36,296 bases of DNA, taken from positions 1 to 36,296 of the forward strand of contig VXRL01000082.1 of assembly GCA_009838515.1 (NCBI GenBank). The letters are read 5' to 3'. Of the stretch, positions 25,060 to 34,771 are shown piece after piece. The notes beneath the pieces are model-generated. The model saw only the letters and a list, made by a program, of their open reading frames with translations, had not been told where the DNA came from and did no database searches. The position numbers were made by a program, and so were the translations under genes. The stretch is from Terriglobia bacterium (lineage in GTDB: Bacteria; Acidobacteriota; Terriglobia; Bryobacterales; UBA6623). The first letter of the stretch is position 1. Each line of letters opens with the position of its first letter.

Positions 25060-26346
25060 CTAAGAGAACAGCGGGAGCTCTTCGGTGTTGTTGAACGGGA
25101 ACCGCAGGCTGTCTGCTGTGTCCCCGACGCCCAAGTACTGCCGCAGGGCCTTGTGGATGTGCTTGGGGTGGATGCGTGTTCCCGACGCGTCGTTCCGCTG
25201 CAGGGTGCTAGGGTCGACCTGGTAAGCAAAGTGCCGCTCGTCCGTCTCTCCGACCACGCGGTTCGTCCATGTCTGGTTCTTCTCCATGATGATGAAGCTA
25301 CCGATCGGCCAGTGATCCTTCCCTAGGTCGGAGTTGTACTTATTGGTCCGGCCGAAGTCCGACCCCATCACTACCACCATGCGGTCCGCCACCCCGTGGA
25401 GTTCTGCATAGTCCCACAGGTAGTCGACCGAATCCGTGAGATTTCCCAGCAGCCAGTTCTGCTCCGGGTCGTGATTGTCATGCGTGTCGAAGCTACCCAA
25501 GCGCAGGTCTGCGCTGACCGCGACGCCTGCCTTGAAGGCCAGCACTGTCAGCTGTGCTTGCCGCTTGAGCGAACTCCGAAAAACACCGTACTCCTCCACA
25601 TCCTTCAGTTCAGCGCTGCCAGGAATCGTGTCGGCAAACCCCCGGAGCCCCTCGGCCGCGTCCGCGTCCAAGGCCGCGGCGTACAGTTCCCGGTTGCGGG
25701 CATCTCTGGGCATGAGATTGGGAGCCGCCGCCAAGCGAGCTATCCGCTTGTCGCGGTGGCGTGTGACTGAAGCCCAATCTTCGGAACTGAAATATGGCGT
25801 CCGAGCCGGGTCTCCGCCCAACAGTTCCGGCTTGGCGATGTTGCGGACTTCGCTCGGATTGTTAAGCCGCGTGAAGACGGCGACCCCTGCTGTGTTCGAG
25901 AACCCCCCGAAGCTCAGGTAGGGCATCGACAGGCCTGTCCCGTTGTGAGCGGCGAGGAGGGCGGTCGTCGTCGGGTAGCCTTCCGAGATCCGCCCGCTCC
26001 AGTTATGGGTAACGCCGGCCGAGTGGGAATTCGTCTGGGCGTCCACGCCGTTCACCACCAAGATGCGCTGGTAGTACTTGTCAAAGAACGCTTGGTTCTT
26101 CGCGAACGGAGCATAGCGAATGTTGCCCGCTTGGAGGACCTCGCCCGCTGTCGCCCAGTTGTTGATGATCGGCTCGCCGGCGACGTTCGTCTTCGGGTCG
26201 CAGAGGCTGGTCGGGTCCCAGCCGCCGCTGGCTTGGACGAACACGAACAGCTTGCCGCGGTAGTTAGCGGCGTTCGCCAGCGGGACGCGAAAGCCCGTCA
26301 CGACCCCCACACCTGCCATCACCTGCATGAAGCTACGCCGATTCAT
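25060..26346 (-). CDS. DUF1501 family secreted protein
   Basis: The 428-residue protein has a Tat-like signal (MNRRSFMQVMAGVGVVTG) and the DUF1501 fold, related to the alkaline phosphatase/sulfatase superfamily. It shows KLFVFVQASGGWDPTSLCDP, ILVVNGVDAQTNSHSAG and the C-terminal MVVVMGSDFGRTNKYNSDLGKDHWP motif. The ATG at 26346 follows AGGAGG (26352-26357); a GTG at 26349 is adjacent. It lies six bases after the cytochrome-type gene and is surely co-transcribed. Such pairs are frequent in Planctomycetota and Acidobacteriota; their biochemical role is not established. Confidence 0.9.
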   Translation of the reverse strand: MNRRSFMQVMAGVGVVTGFRVPLANAANYRGKLFVFVQASGGWDPTSLCDPKTNVAGEPIINNWATAGEVLQAGNIRYAPFAKNQAFFDKYYQRILVVNGVDAQTNSHSAGVTHNWSGRISEGYPTTTALLAAHNGTGLSMPYLSFGGFSNTAGVAVFTRLNNPSEVRNIAKPELLGGDPARTPYFSSEDWASVTRHRDKRIARLAAAPNLMPRDARNRELYAAALDADAAEGLRGFADTIPGSAELKDVEEYGVFRSSLKRQAQLTVLAFKAGVAVSADLRLGSFDTHDNHDPEQNWLLGNLTDSVDYLWDYAELHGVADRMVVVMGSDFGRTNKYNSDLGKDHWPIGSFIIMEKNQTWTNRVVGETDERHFAYQVDPSTLQRNDASGTRIHPKHIHKALRQYLGVGDTADSLRFPFNNTEELPLFS

Positions 26347-26355
26347 CACGTCCTC

Positions 26356-29300
26356 CTAGAAGTACAGGTACCGATAGTCGGTGAGCATATACGCCAAGGT
26401 CACCACCCACGCCTCGGCGATGTGGTTCGAATCGGCGATGTTCATCTCTCTCCGGAGCGCTCGCACGACATCGTAGTCGAGGTTGCTGGCTCCGCCAGGC
26501 TGGAAGAACAATGCGTCATCCGCAAGGCCATCGAAGTAGGCATGGTCTCCACCGTCAGCACATACGAGCTGTCCGTTGAAGAACCCCTTGTCGCCCGTGG
26601 TGCGCCTGCGGTTCCACACCTCGAGAAAGAGGTCGAAAGCCTCATTGACGTCAGGGGAGAAGGCTCCGACCGTCACGCCGTAGAACTTCTTGTGCAGGTC
26701 GGCCAGCTTCCCACGGATCGCCATCTCGCCTGGCGGTCGGCTGCGTTCCGATCGCACGTCGACCTCCAAGCGAGCGGCCTGATCGCCGGCCTGCTCCTGG
26801 TAGGCTAGGATCTCTACGGTATATTCACCGCTCGACGCAACCTGTATGGGAACCTGCAAAGAGCAGGCGTGCCTCATGAAGTAGAAGCCCTCCCTCGGGC
26901 GGCCGCAGCCCTGCCTGTCGAGCGTCTCCAGTTCGACCTCGGATACGATCGCCCCGCCGCTGTCGCGGACAACGAGCCGATCCAAGTTCAGGTTGCGATC
27001 AAGGTTGTTCCCTTCACTGTCCTTCTGCCCGAAGGTAGAGTTGTTCGCGAACGCTAGGTTGACGGTCTGGGATCCTGCCAAGAGTGAAACTTCCAAAGCG
27101 ACCAGTTGCTGAGAATCCGCCGACGTGGCCGTAATCTCGAACAACCCGCCCCCCTCGGACAGCGGGGTGTCTAGCCGAGTGATCCCGTCAAAGAGCAGGC
27201 GGTTCTGGTCCGGCCAGTAGAAGAGCTCCCGACGGACGATAGGACAGCTAACCTCCACGGCATGGCTCTGGGCAACCGACGCCATCAGAGCCGTCATGTC
27301 GCCGGTGCGCTCGGTGATCCCGTTCGAATCGATCCCTCCGTAGAGCAGTTGATAGCCGGAAAACGCCGACGGACTATGGAGCTTGCTCCTAGGTTCTTCG
27401 AACCCGAAGGGCAACTGAAAGCGCCTGCCCCACACGTATCCGGTGATGGCATCTGTCTTCGCAACGAGCTCTTCGGGCGTGAGCAGCCGCGCGACACCGG
27501 CGTCTCGGAGAGCGGCCATGCGAGTCTCGTCGTCCCCTGTCACCGACTCGGCCCGGAACCACGGGGAAAGGGCGATCTCAGCGAGCAGGTCCTTCGCGTT
27601 GTACGGTGTGCCGCCATTGAACCCGTCGCGGAACGACTGGGCAAGCGCGTCGATCTCCAAGGCCTGCGCCGAGGAAGCGACCAGCATCACGTTGAAATCG
27701 GAATCGGAGGATTCAGTGGGAGGCTCGACGAGTTCCACGCCCATTACCGCAGGCCACCAGAACCGGACAGCCGCGCTCGCAAACCTCTCGTCCGCAACCA
27801 TCCGCTCTGCCAGCCATTGCAGGCTGTTGTCGGCGCTAGGAGCTGTCATCCCGTCGAAGCCCGGCGCACGCACGTCTCGGAACCAGGTGTCGCCTCGCTG
27901 GTACGGGGAAGTTGTTCCGTCCTTGGGGTACTTGTACAGGTTCGGCAAGGAGTCCATCCCTCCGCCCTTGTCTCGGAAAAGGCCGTCGTTCCCGTAGTTC
28001 TGATACGTGCCGGCAACCGGGTCCATCGGAATATGGCAGACGGTGCACGCGGGATTGTTCATCGTCGGGTTGTTGGTGTCCGCCAGGGCGTCCGGGTCCG
28101 TTGTGCGCGCCGCGGACTTCTCAATGTCGAAGCCCAGGAAGTGGTAGTAGGTCCAGCGGGACCGAGCCCGATTGCGATTCGTCGGGGTAGTCGGGTAGCG
28201 CCTCAAGAAGACCGTGGTGTTGAGGACTCCGGCATGAGGGTAGTCCGTGCGTAGATTGCCCGGATTGATCACTCTCCGCCCGCGGACGTCGTCTCGCTCC
28301 ACAATCTGGCTGTTGTTCCTTCTGTAGTAGCTGAGGATCTCTGAAGGCTTGAATTCGGTCGGATCCTCTGGATTGTCAAACTCTGTGTCCGCGCCGTATG
28401 CGGCCGCAGCCACGGGATTCGCCATGATGTAGTCGGCCGTCAAGATCTCGGTGTAAGGGAGGTCGTTCTCGACAACGTGAGCGATCAGTTCCAGCGGAGC
28501 GCGCGCCATGCCGTATTGCACGGCTTGCTCGTGGAACTTATACGGCGGATATTGGTTCAGACGGTTGTGGCCGTTCTTGACGGCTTGATCGGCGAGCTCC
28601 CAGCGCTTGTTCGTCAGATCGACAAACCGCGGCTCGTTGAACGGGACCACGGTTCTGCGCTCCGCATCCGTCAGCAACCGGTCATTGGCCGAGCGGATCA
28701 GGAAGTCGTGAAAACCCTGACCGGTCATCAAGCCTCTGATTGTTCTCCGCAGCGCGGACTTGTCGCCGTAAATCACTGCGTTGAGCTCGGCTTGGGTGGG
28801 AAGCCTTCCGGCGAACAACAGCGCGGCGCGACGCAGCGTCCGCGCCGACGAGGCCATCGTGACGCCGTCGAAGAGCATGTCCGGGGAAATCAGCCCGGAC
28901 GTGGTCTGGCCTCCCAATGCGCGCAGGAACCGCTCCATATTGGCGAAGTCGGTCGATCCGGCCACCACTTGGACGCCCCCGCCGTGAGCCTCGGCTCCCT
29001 GGATCTTGTTGAGGATCAGGTCGGCCCCGCCCTCGACGGTATCAACGAAGTTCTGGAATACAGCTAGGTTGGTGGCGGCGTGCCCAGACACGTCTTGGGG
29101 TGTAAGCACCAGCCGCGTATGGCCGGAGGCCCCTCCTTCGACATGGCAGTAGATGCACTTGGACTGCACGATGGGGCTTGAGATGAAGTCGCTGAACAGA
29201 GTGCTCGGGGCCTCGTCCGGCGACGCGACACCCTTCCAAGGCTGGCGCGGTGACGGTGCGAGCCTAGGCTGAAGAGGGCCCGAGATGCGCTTCTGGAATG

Positions 29301-29580
29301 TGCGCGGCTCGGGACTCTGGCTAACGAAGGCCGGACAGAAGGCCTCCGGCTGAATCGTGCTCGCGGCGTCCTCCAAGCGCTCATGAGCCGCTTGGCTCCG
29401 CGCCTCTATGATGCCTTGGAACAAGAGGTCGCGCTCATGCTCGGACCGAAGCCGCTCCTCCTCAGCCTGGACGCGCTCGAATTCATCGTAGCCAGACTGC
29501 GCCACGCCAACAGAGACGCCCAGGCACACGGCCAATGGCCATGCGAGCAACCGCAATAGGGATGCGCACATCGTGCTCAC
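26356..29580 (-). CDS. Large secreted cytochrome c-type protein with DUF1588-like domain
   Basis: The 1074-residue protein has a signal peptide (LLRLLAWPLAVCLGVSVGVAQ) and a Glu/Arg-rich coiled segment. The first heme motif CIYCH is at 142-146. A DUF1592-like region follows, then a second heme motif CTVCH at 512-516 inside PACTVCHIPMDPVAGTYQNYG, which is typical of DUF1588. A late beta-rich insert (about 830-955, with VEVSCPIVRRELFYWPDQN just before it) resembles a carbohydrate-binding module. I start at GTG 29580 because GAGGAG lies four bases upstream; the ATG at 29571 is thirteen away. Related proteins combine planctomycete-type cytochrome domains with DUF1501 partners. A redox enzyme of surface polysaccharide breakdown is an inference. 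Confidence 0.82.
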   Translation of the reverse strand: MSTMCASLLRLLAWPLAVCLGVSVGVAQSGYDEFERVQAEEERLRSEHERDLLFQGIIEARSQAAHERLEDAASTIQPEAFCPAFVSQSPEPRTFQKRISGPLQPRLAPSPRQPWKGVASPDEAPSTLFSDFISSPIVQSKCIYCHVEGGASGHTRLVLTPQDVSGHAATNLAVFQNFVDTVEGGADLILNKIQGAEAHGGGVQVVAGSTDFANMERFLRALGGQTTSGLISPDMLFDGVTMASSARTLRRAALLFAGRLPTQAELNAVIYGDKSALRRTIRGLMTGQGFHDFLIRSANDRLLTDAERRTVVPFNEPRFVDLTNKRWELADQAVKNGHNRLNQYPPYKFHEQAVQYGMARAPLELIAHVVENDLPYTEILTADYIMANPVAAAAYGADTEFDNPEDPTEFKPSEILSYYRRNNSQIVERDDVRGRRVINPGNLRTDYPHAGVLNTTVFLRRYPTTPTNRNRARSRWTYYHFLGFDIEKSAARTTDPDALADTNNPTMNNPACTVCHIPMDPVAGTYQNYGNDGLFRDKGGGMDSLPNLYKYPKDGTTSPYQRGDTWFRDVRAPGFDGMTAPSADNSLQWLAERMVADERFASAAVRFWWPAVMGVELVEPPTESSDSDFNVMLVASSAQALEIDALAQSFRDGFNGGTPYNAKDLLAEIALSPWFRAESVTGDDETRMAALRDAGVARLLTPEELVAKTDAITGYVWGRRFQLPFGFEEPRSKLHSPSAFSGYQLLYGGIDSNGITERTGDMTALMASVAQSHAVEVSCPIVRRELFYWPDQNRLLFDGITRLDTPLSEGGGLFEITATSADSQQLVALEVSLLAGSQTVNLAFANNSTFGQKDSEGNNLDRNLNLDRLVVRDSGGAIVSEVELETLDRQGCGRPREGFYFMRHACSLQVPIQVASSGEYTVEILAYQEQAGDQAARLEVDVRSERSRPPGEMAIRGKLADLHKKFYGVTVGAFSPDVNEAFDLFLEVWNRRRTTGDKGFFNGQLVCADGGDHAYFDGLADDALFFQPGGASNLDYDVVRALRREMNIADSNHIAEAWVVTLAYMLTDYRYLYF

Positions 29581-29903
29581 CTTACTCCTCTTGCCACACC
29601 CCGCATATGAAAATAACACACGAACCCCGCACTTGAGCCGAGTACGGCCAGTCATGAGGGTAGATGCAGGTCAAGCGCCTAGCGTTTCGCGATCCAGCAA
29701 ATATACAGCTCACTTTTTGGGGACTATCGGTAGATCTGACCAACCCAAAAGGCCACTGGCGTACTCTTGAAATGCTTCCGCCGCGGTCCAAACGCATGCT
29801 GTGTTGGTACAAGAGGTTGGATGGTTCTTTCAAGCTGTCGGGAACCGATCCGCTACATATCGAGTGCGCCTGCCGAAGGACTCCTATATAGTGGAGGTTA
29901 CTA
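29581..29903. other. Intergenic region upstream of the restriction-modification genes
   Basis: The 320 bp lie between divergent genes and are visibly less GC-rich than the rest. A ribosome site GGAGG (29893-29897) serves the methyltransferase, with TATATA just before it. A 75-codon plus-strand frame (29664-29891) has no family resemblance. I see no clear operator such as a C-box. Confidence 0.45.
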
Positions 29904-31361
29904 GTGGAGTCGAACAAACAAGCGGGATCCTACTACACGCCTCAGGCTGTGGCGAACACTCTTGTGCAGTGGGCAGTGCGTCGCTCGTCAGACCTGCTGC
30001 TGGACCCGGCCTGCGGCGATGGCAGGTTCCTCGTCGCGCACCGGGCCTGTACAGGTGTTGAACGAAGCGCGACGGCGGTATCGCAAGCCAAGTGTAGAGT
30101 ACCGTGGGCCAAACTGCACCACGGTGACTTCTTTGAGTGGGCCGCCTCAGCAGCCCAACGCTTTGATTGCGCAGCTGGAAATCCACCCTTCATCCGATAC
30201 CAGAGCTTCCAAGGGCAAACGCGCACCCGAGCCTTGTCGCTCTGCCGGTCACTGGGAGCTTCGTTCTCTGGCCTCACGTCGTCGTGGGCACCGTTCCTCG
30301 TGGCCGCCGCAGGCCGACTAAAGCCAGGTGGACGGATGGCCTTTGTGGTGCCAGCCGAGATTGGTCACGCACCATACGCGGTTCCTCTACTGGATTACTT
30401 GGCGGAGCAATTTCGAAATGTACATGTAGTTGCCGTAAAGAAGAAGCTCTTCCCTGATCTGTCAGAAGACTGTTGGCTTCTCTTCGCGGACGGATTTGGG
30501 TCAAGGACGGAGCACCTGTTGTTCAGCTGGGTCGAACGATTCGACAGTTCGGCCGTCCCGCCCCGCGACCCATTGCGGATCCCTATTCGCGAGTGGCGCA
30601 AGAAATGGAACCGCAGACTGCGTCCCTATCTGCTTCCTTCGGCGACGCGGACGCTTTATCAGCATGTGGCCGCGAACTCGGCATCCAGACGCCTCGGGGA
30701 GATCGCTTCGGTCGGAATCGGATACGTGAGTGGCGCGAACGACTTTTTTCACCTGCGTCCGTCCGAGGCGGAGGGTTGGGGCATTCCTGAGTCGCTGTTA
30801 CATCCAACAGTTCGGAGTTCCCGCGGACTGCCGAACGGGAACCTTACCAGTCAAACACTTGATCGATGGATGCGCGCCGACGATCCCATGATGCTTCTGC
30901 GCATTCCCAAAACAGCTCAACTGCCGGTGGCAGTTCGGGACTACCTCAATTCCGATATGGGACAGAAGGCTCGCGAAGCCTACAAGTGTCGAACCCGGCG
31001 ACCGTGGTATTCCGTGCCAGACGTTCGAATACCAGACTACTTCTTGACCTACATGTCAGGGATCTCCCCAAGTCTGGTGAAGAATTCAGCCCGTGCAACC
31101 TGTAGCAATGCCGTTCACGCGGTTCAGGTCAATGGTGGGGTATCCGCTGAACGCATCCTAGCCCCTTGGTTGACACCTTTCGTTCGACTCAGCTGCGAGC
31201 TAGAAGGGCATCCACTCGGCGGAGGGATGCTTAAGCTTGAACCGCGAGAGGCAGCGCGAATCGTTCTTCCCGGCCCCACAGCAATCTCGTCCGAGTCGGA
31301 AGCCGAGATCGCTGATGCGGCAAGCATAATGCGCGGATGGAGGCATTACAAAGTTTCCTAA
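29904..31361 (+). CDS. DNA N6-adenine methyltransferase (Eco57I/TaqI-like)
   Basis: The 485-residue protein opens with the GSYYTPQAVANTLVQWA motif that precedes the SAM site in this group. Motif I is DPACGDGRFL at 34-43 and motif IV is NPPF at 93-96 (AAGNPPFIRYQSF). A target-recognition-type C-terminal half follows (IASVGIGYVSGANDFF, WMRADDPMMLLRIPKT, HPLGGGMLKLEP). It transfers a methyl group to adenine N6 in a specific DNA site. The start is GTG with GGAGG seven bases before. It overlaps the next gene by up to 25 bp. Lower GC than the neighbours suggests acquisition by transfer. Confidence 0.9.
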   Translation: MESNKQAGSYYTPQAVANTLVQWAVRRSSDLLLDPACGDGRFLVAHRACTGVERSATAVSQAKCRVPWAKLHHGDFFEWAASAAQRFDCAAGNPPFIRYQSFQGQTRTRALSLCRSLGASFSGLTSSWAPFLVAAAGRLKPGGRMAFVVPAEIGHAPYAVPLLDYLAEQFRNVHVVAVKKKLFPDLSEDCWLLFADGFGSRTEHLLFSWVERFDSSAVPPRDPLRIPIREWRKKWNRRLRPYLLPSATRTLYQHVAANSASRRLGEIASVGIGYVSGANDFFHLRPSEAEGWGIPESLLHPTVRSSRGLPNGNLTSQTLDRWMRADDPMMLLRIPKTAQLPVAVRDYLNSDMGQKAREAYKCRTRRPWYSVPDVRIPDYFLTYMSGISPSLVKNSARATCSNAVHAVQVNGGVSAERILAPWLTPFVRLSCELEGHPLGGGMLKLEPREAARIVLPGPTAISSESEAEIADAASIMRGWRHYKVS

Positions 31362-32260
31362 TGGCAGCGCACGCCAACATGCCGATCCAGTGCCAGTGGA
31401 CAACCCAGAGCGAGGCTTTCCGACACTTCGCAAGCTACGCAGGCCGCACGCAAAGCCAGCGTCACATCAAACCGCTGCACTGGTATGTCGCCTGCCGGTT
31501 GGTCGTGGAGGGTGGCTTTCGGCCATCTGAAATCCAACCTCGACCGCCGTTTGACATCGAGAAAACAGGTTCGCGCAAGTTCAAGCTAGTCAGGGGGGCG
31601 GCCGGAGGTAGCGAAGCGACAATTCTGGGTGGGCTGAAGACCAAGAGCGTCGACGTCGTTGTCAGCAAACCAGGCATCGGCCCCGTCATGGCGGTGTCAT
31701 GCAAGGGCATCACGGGCGCATTCAGGAATCTAACCAACCGAATGGAAGAGATGATCGGAGAATGCACCAATCTCCACATCACTTACCCTGCTCTGGTGCT
31801 GGGGTATTTCTTTCTAGTTCGAGGAAACCCTGAGACCGTGCCGGGGGCGCCTCTTGCTCAAGAACTTGGACCTAACGACATCGCCTTCTCGGCGGGCGGC
31901 ACGCCAAATCCATCTATTGCTCGGTACCATGCAGCCCTTAGCAGGATCTCTGGCCGGAGAGGCATCCGAGACGAGGTCAGCGCGTACGAAGCGGCCACCC
32001 TTGTGGTAGTCGACCCAACCGAAGACAGCGCTGGCGAGATTATTCCTACTACGTTTCCGGACTCGGAGTCAGAGCTTGGGATTGAAGAGTTCTTCCAGAC
32101 TCTTTACCAACGTTACGACGAGCGCTTTGTCTACGCAGCACCCGAGCTCGGCCCGGTTACAAGGCGCCTGATGTGGTCTTCCGTTCCAGAAGGGCTGGGG
32201 AGTGGCGAGAGCGAACTTGGCTACCGAGAGCGGCTGGATCACGTGCCCGCCCGCGAGTGA
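31337..32260 (+). CDS. Putative restriction endonuclease partner
   Basis: The 307-residue protein follows the methyltransferase in an overlapping frame. The likely nuclease core is D106 (LKTKSVDVVVSKPG) and SCK at 121-123 (GPVMAVSCKG), which has the spacing of a PD-(D/E)xK site but with Ser in place of the usual acidic residue. I do not recognise the exact family. The position after an adenine methyltransferase is the main evidence for a restriction enzyme. An in-frame ATG at 31361 overlapping the previous stop (TAATG) is an equally good start. It might instead be a specificity or accessory protein. Confidence 0.6.
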   Translation: MEALQSFLMAAHANMPIQCQWTTQSEAFRHFASYAGRTQSQRHIKPLHWYVACRLVVEGGFRPSEIQPRPPFDIEKTGSRKFKLVRGAAGGSEATILGGLKTKSVDVVVSKPGIGPVMAVSCKGITGAFRNLTNRMEEMIGECTNLHITYPALVLGYFFLVRGNPETVPGAPLAQELGPNDIAFSAGGTPNPSIARYHAALSRISGRRGIRDEVSAYEAATLVVVDPTEDSAGEIIPTTFPDSESELGIEEFFQTLYQRYDERFVYAAPELGPVTRRLMWSSVPEGLGSGESELGYRERLDHVPARE

Positions 32261-32419
32261 GTTCCAAGAGCTCCGTGCAGGCGGGCTCGCTTCGGACGAG
32301 TCGCGCCCCGAAGCGCGGCGACAGTTCAAGCTAGACTTGCCAAAGGAACTGCCACTACGACTCGAAGCGTCTCAACCGCCGACGTTGTGCGCCCTCGACG
32401 GCAAAGTCCCGCACCGCTG

Positions 32420-34702
32420 ATGAGCCGCGCGTTCTGGATTCCGCTGGCAATCATGGCTTCCTCGGCAGCCCCGGCATCCGGCCAGCTGCCGGTCCCGGCT
32501 GGGGGCGCTCCGCCGACATCACAAGCCCCATTCGTCCAACACGCGGTCGAGATCCGGTCGCTCGAACAACGCACCGACGGCCCTCTGAGAGTCGCAACGG
32601 GGGATGTCGAACTGCGCTTCAAGAGTGTCGTCCTGACGGCAGATATCGTCGAGTACAACGAATCGACCGGGGATCTCAATGCAGAGGGCAACATCCACTA
32701 CCGCACGCTGGACGGGGACCAAGACCTGCGGGCCGACAAGCTGGCGTACAACCTGCGCACGGAGCTGGGCACGTTCTACGAAGCGCGCGGCCGCGCTGCC
32801 TCGGCCAACCAAGGCGGGCCCCGCCTGCTCACGACCGACAACCCGTTCCAGTTCGAGGCCCCGCTGGTAATCAAGGCGGGCGAGCATTACACGATCCACG
32901 ACGGCACGCTCACGAACTGCAACCCCGACAGCCCGTGGTGGACTCTCAGCGCTTCCAGATCGGAACTCACTCCGGGCGGCTCGGCAATCGTGCGCAACGG
33001 ACTGCTGCGCTTGCGAGGCGTCCCGCTGCTGTATCTGCCGTATTTCAGAAAGTCGCTCAAGCGCATGCCGCGGCAGAGCGGCTTCTTGACGCCGACGATC
33101 GGCAACAGCTCTCGCTTCGGTCGCATCTTGGGGCAGGCCTACTACTGGGCGATCAACCGCAGCTATGACGCGACCGTGGGCGCAACCCTGTATACCTCGC
33201 GCGGCCTCGCAACCAACGCCAGCCTGCGCGGCCGCCCGACCAAGAACTCGAGCTTTGACGCAGTGTTCTTCGACGTGCGAGACCGCGGCCGGGAACTCAG
33301 CGACGGGGGCAGGCTCAAGCAGGGCGGCAACTCGTTCGACATGCGCGGCCAAGTGACGTTCGGGGAGGGCTGGCGCGGCGTCGCCGACCTGCATTACCTC
33401 AGCTCGCTCGAATTCCGCCAGGCCTTCACCCAGACCTACGAAGAAGCTGTCTTTTCGCAGATTCGCTCCATCGGGTTCGTGTCCAAGAACTTCTCGACGT
33501 ACTCCTTCAACGTCTCCCTGCTGCGCAACGAGCACTTCCAGAGCGTCGCTCGCGACGACAACATCGTCATCCGCAAGTTACCGGCCATCGAGTTCAACAG
33601 CCGGCCCAAGTCCTTCGGGCCGAAGTCCGTGCCGCTGTGGTTTAGCTTCGACTCGTCGCTGGACCTGATCAGCCGCACGCAGCGCAGCTTCCAGACGCGG
33701 CGCTTCGTCCAGCGAGGCATGTTCTTCCCGCGGGTGTCGAGCAGGCTCTCGTTCAAGAGCTTCACCGTCACTCCGACACTCGGCGCCCGAGCGATGGCCT
33801 ACGGCCAGCGCCGCACCCCGGACGGGCTCGCCGGCGAGAACCTATACCGGCGCACCGGAGAGTTCTCGGTCGATTTCGCGCTCCCGGCACTGGAACGCAT
33901 CTACCGCTCCCCGAAGTGGCTCGGCGACCGCGTCAAGCACGTGATCGAGCCGCGCCTGCGCTACCGGTACACGCGCGGCATCGAAGACTTCGACAGCGTG
34001 ATCCGCTTCGACGCCAAGGACCTGATCCACAACACCAACGAAGCCGAGATTTCGCTGACGAATCGCCTGTACTCGAAGAACGACTCGACCGGCAGGGTGC
34101 GCGAAATCGCCAGCCTTGAGGTTTGGCAGCGGCGCTATTTCGAGCCAGAATTCGGGGGCGCGATCGTGCCGGGGTACCGCAACGTGCTGCGCTCGACGCT
34201 GGACTTCTCTTCGTTCGCGTTCTTGTCAGAGGCCCGCAACTATTCGCCCATCGCGACGTCGCTCAACCTTTCTCCGGCCAGCCGGTGGACCCTCCGCTGG
34301 CGCAACGACCTCGATCCGCTGCACAACAAGATCCTCAACACGATGGCCGACGCGACGGTGCAGGTGAATCGCAAGATCTACGCGATGGCCGGGCACCGCG
34401 CGGTGCGCGTGCCGAGGGAGCTGACACCCGCCAGCAACCAGCTGCTAATGGGAGTCCGCTACGGGGACTATAACCGCCGTGGCTGGAACGCCACGCTCCA
34501 CAACGTCTACGACTATCGCCAGGGCGTCTTTCTCTACGCGGTCTCGCAACTGACCTACAACACCGACTGCTGCGGCTTTAGCGTCGAACTGCGCCGACTG
34601 TCGATCGGTAACACACGGAGCGACAACCAGATCCGGATCAGCCTCGCGATCGCGAATGTCGGGTCCTTCGGCACGGTCCGCCCGGCGGAGCGAATGTTTT
34701 GA
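32420..34702 (+). CDS. lptD: LPS-assembly protein LptD
   Basis: The 760-residue protein has a signal peptide (FWIPLAIMASSAAPASGQ) and an N-terminal LptA/OstA-like beta-jellyroll (VELRFKSVVLTADIVEYN, GDLNAEGNIHYR, LRADKLAYNLRTELGTFYEARG). The long outer-membrane barrel carries conserved LRLRGVPLLYLPYFR, RQSGFLTPTIGNSSRFG and the late DCCGFSVELRR. It inserts lipopolysaccharide into the outer leaflet with LptE. The barrel is short-to-normal for Acidobacteriota. I start it at ATG 32420; a GTG eleven codons upstream is open but adds a non-signal Arg/Pro leader. It is 160 bp from the restriction gene and 23 bp before an IS. Confidence 0.93.
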   Translation: MSRAFWIPLAIMASSAAPASGQLPVPAGGAPPTSQAPFVQHAVEIRSLEQRTDGPLRVATGDVELRFKSVVLTADIVEYNESTGDLNAEGNIHYRTLDGDQDLRADKLAYNLRTELGTFYEARGRAASANQGGPRLLTTDNPFQFEAPLVIKAGEHYTIHDGTLTNCNPDSPWWTLSASRSELTPGGSAIVRNGLLRLRGVPLLYLPYFRKSLKRMPRQSGFLTPTIGNSSRFGRILGQAYYWAINRSYDATVGATLYTSRGLATNASLRGRPTKNSSFDAVFFDVRDRGRELSDGGRLKQGGNSFDMRGQVTFGEGWRGVADLHYLSSLEFRQAFTQTYEEAVFSQIRSIGFVSKNFSTYSFNVSLLRNEHFQSVARDDNIVIRKLPAIEFNSRPKSFGPKSVPLWFSFDSSLDLISRTQRSFQTRRFVQRGMFFPRVSSRLSFKSFTVTPTLGARAMAYGQRRTPDGLAGENLYRRTGEFSVDFALPALERIYRSPKWLGDRVKHVIEPRLRYRYTRGIEDFDSVIRFDAKDLIHNTNEAEISLTNRLYSKNDSTGRVREIASLEVWQRRYFEPEFGGAIVPGYRNVLRSTLDFSSFAFLSEARNYSPIATSLNLSPASRWTLRWRNDLDPLHNKILNTMADATVQVNRKIYAMAGHRAVRVPRELTPASNQLLMGVRYGDYNRRGWNATLHNVYDYRQGVFLYAVSQLTYNTDCCGFSVELRRLSIGNTRSDNQIRISLAIANVGSFGTVRPAERMF

Positions 34703-34725
34703 CACCATTCCGGAAGGGGATTATG

Positions 34726-34740
34726 TAGTTGAGTGCCCAA
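34726..34740 (+). repeat. Left terminal inverted repeat of the second IS
   Basis: TAGTTGAGTGCCCAA matches the reverse complement of 36193-36207 at all 15 bases; the next base differs. Confidence 0.9.
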
Positions 34741-34771
34741 GTTGCCTGTAAGAGGCTGATTCCACAAGCAC

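Noticed and set aside
29664..29891. A 75-codon plus-strand frame before the methyltransferase, considered as a controller protein
   Set aside because: It has no helix-turn-helix pattern and a poor codon pattern.
32519..33535. A 338-codon minus-strand open frame
   Set aside because: It is antisense to lptD and shows no motif.
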